This document shows positions 6,690 to 7,057 of a DNA stretch of 7,057 nucleotides, one piece after another; position 1 is the stretch's first letter, and each line of letters opens with the position of its first letter. A program made the translations under genes and the position numbers. The notes beneath the pieces are model-generated. The model made no database searches and was not told the DNA's origin. It saw only the letters and a list, made by a program, of their open reading frames with translations. Source of the DNA: Sedimenticola sp. (lineage in GTDB: Bacteria > Pseudomonadota > Gammaproteobacteria > Chromatiales > Chromatiaceae); the NCBI GenBank assembly GCA_027041035.1, contig JALULB010000337.1, positions 1-7,057 of the forward strand, written 5' to 3'.

Positions 6690-7057
6690 TTACCCGGATC
6701 GGCTCGCGGAGGCGGCCTGACGCAGCAGTTCACGCGCGTTGTCGCGCGTTTTTTCGGTGATTTTCGCGCCGCCGAGCATGCGTGCCAGTTCCTCGATGCG
6801 TTGTTCGGCATTCAGTGGCTGGATGCCCGTGGTCGTCTGTCCGGCGCGGCTGGATTTCGTCACCGCGAGATGTTGCTGGCCAAAGGCGGCAACCTGTGGC
6901 AGATGGGTGATGCAGACCACCTGACGCTCGCTGGCGAGTTTGCGTAACAGGCCGCCGACGATGCTCGCGGTGCCGCCGCCGATGCCGACATCGACCTCGT
7001 CGAAGATCAATGTCGGGATGTCGTCACAGCCCGCCGTGGCGGTCTGGATGGCCAGGC
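6690..7057 (-). CDS. recN: DNA repair protein RecN, C-terminal 121 residues (truncated by window edge)
   Basis: The frame is open from the right edge to TAA at 6690-6692; the rest of recN lies beyond the window. The visible part contains the family's Walker B and following loop, [16 protein letters not shown], then the switch-histidine motif [20 protein letters not shown]. It ends with the usual helical tail [10 protein letters not shown] followed by ARELL. This is the C-terminal half of the ABC/SMC-like ATPase head. RecN is a cytoplasmic SMC-like protein that works in recombinational repair of double-strand breaks. It has no functional link to the chemosensory genes and is simply the upstream neighbour on the same strand. 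The 206-bp gap after it shows no strong intrinsic terminator; only a 4-bp CGCG stem followed by TTTT is seen on the minus strand near 6620-6641. Confidence 0.96.
   Translation of the reverse strand, partial: LAIQTATAGCDDIPTLIFDEVDVGIGGGTASIVGGLLRKLASERQVVCITHLPQVAAFGQQHLAVTKSSRAGQTTTGIQPLNAEQRIEELARMLGGAKITEKTRDNARELLRQAASASRSG

Overview
The window is a high-GC stretch in which every gene I can support lies on the minus strand. It reads as a type IV pilus chemosensory (Pil-Chp-like) cluster just downstream of recN. The PilJ-type receptor signalling tip, the ChpA-type kinase and the PilH-type response regulator point to a gammaproteobacterium with type IV pili. I cannot name the genus from sequence alone. 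No rRNA, tRNA, CRISPR array, insertion sequence or phage gene is visible.

Layout in the direction of transcription, from high to low coordinates. (1) The C-terminal 121 residues of recN (6690-7057, entering from the right edge). (2) A 206-bp gap with a possible promoter. (3) A 118-residue PilH-type receiver protein (6127-6483). (4) Ten bases later, a 195-residue CheW/PilI-type adaptor (5529-6116). (5) A 179-bp, partly AT-rich gap holding a perfect 14-bp GC-rich palindrome. (6) A secreted periplasmic binding protein of the branched-chain amino acid (LIV-type) family (4042-5349). (7) An 88-bp spacer mostly filled by a 23-bp tandem repeat. (8) A 604-residue membrane chemoreceptor with a PilJ-like cytoplasmic tip (2139-3953). 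(9) A 56-bp spacer. (10) The first 694 residues of a large ChpA/CheA-type histidine kinase (1-2082) that runs off the left edge inside its CheW-like domain.

Expected working model, by analogy with Pseudomonas Pil-Chp: the receptor and the CheW-like adaptor control autophosphorylation of the ChpA-like kinase. The kinase passes phosphate through a histidine-phosphotransfer (HPt) domain to receiver domains such as the PilH-like protein, which affect pilus extension, retraction or cAMP signalling. The cluster departs from the textbook pilG-H-I-J-K-chpA order in three ways. A solute-binding protein sits between the adaptor and the receptor with no ABC permease or ATPase gene in view. No pilG is seen before pilH. 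No pilK methyltransferase lies between pilJ and chpA. The most interesting inference is that the binding protein is a ligand-sensing partner of the PilJ-like receptor, which would make this a small-molecule-responsive variant of the pilus chemosensory system.
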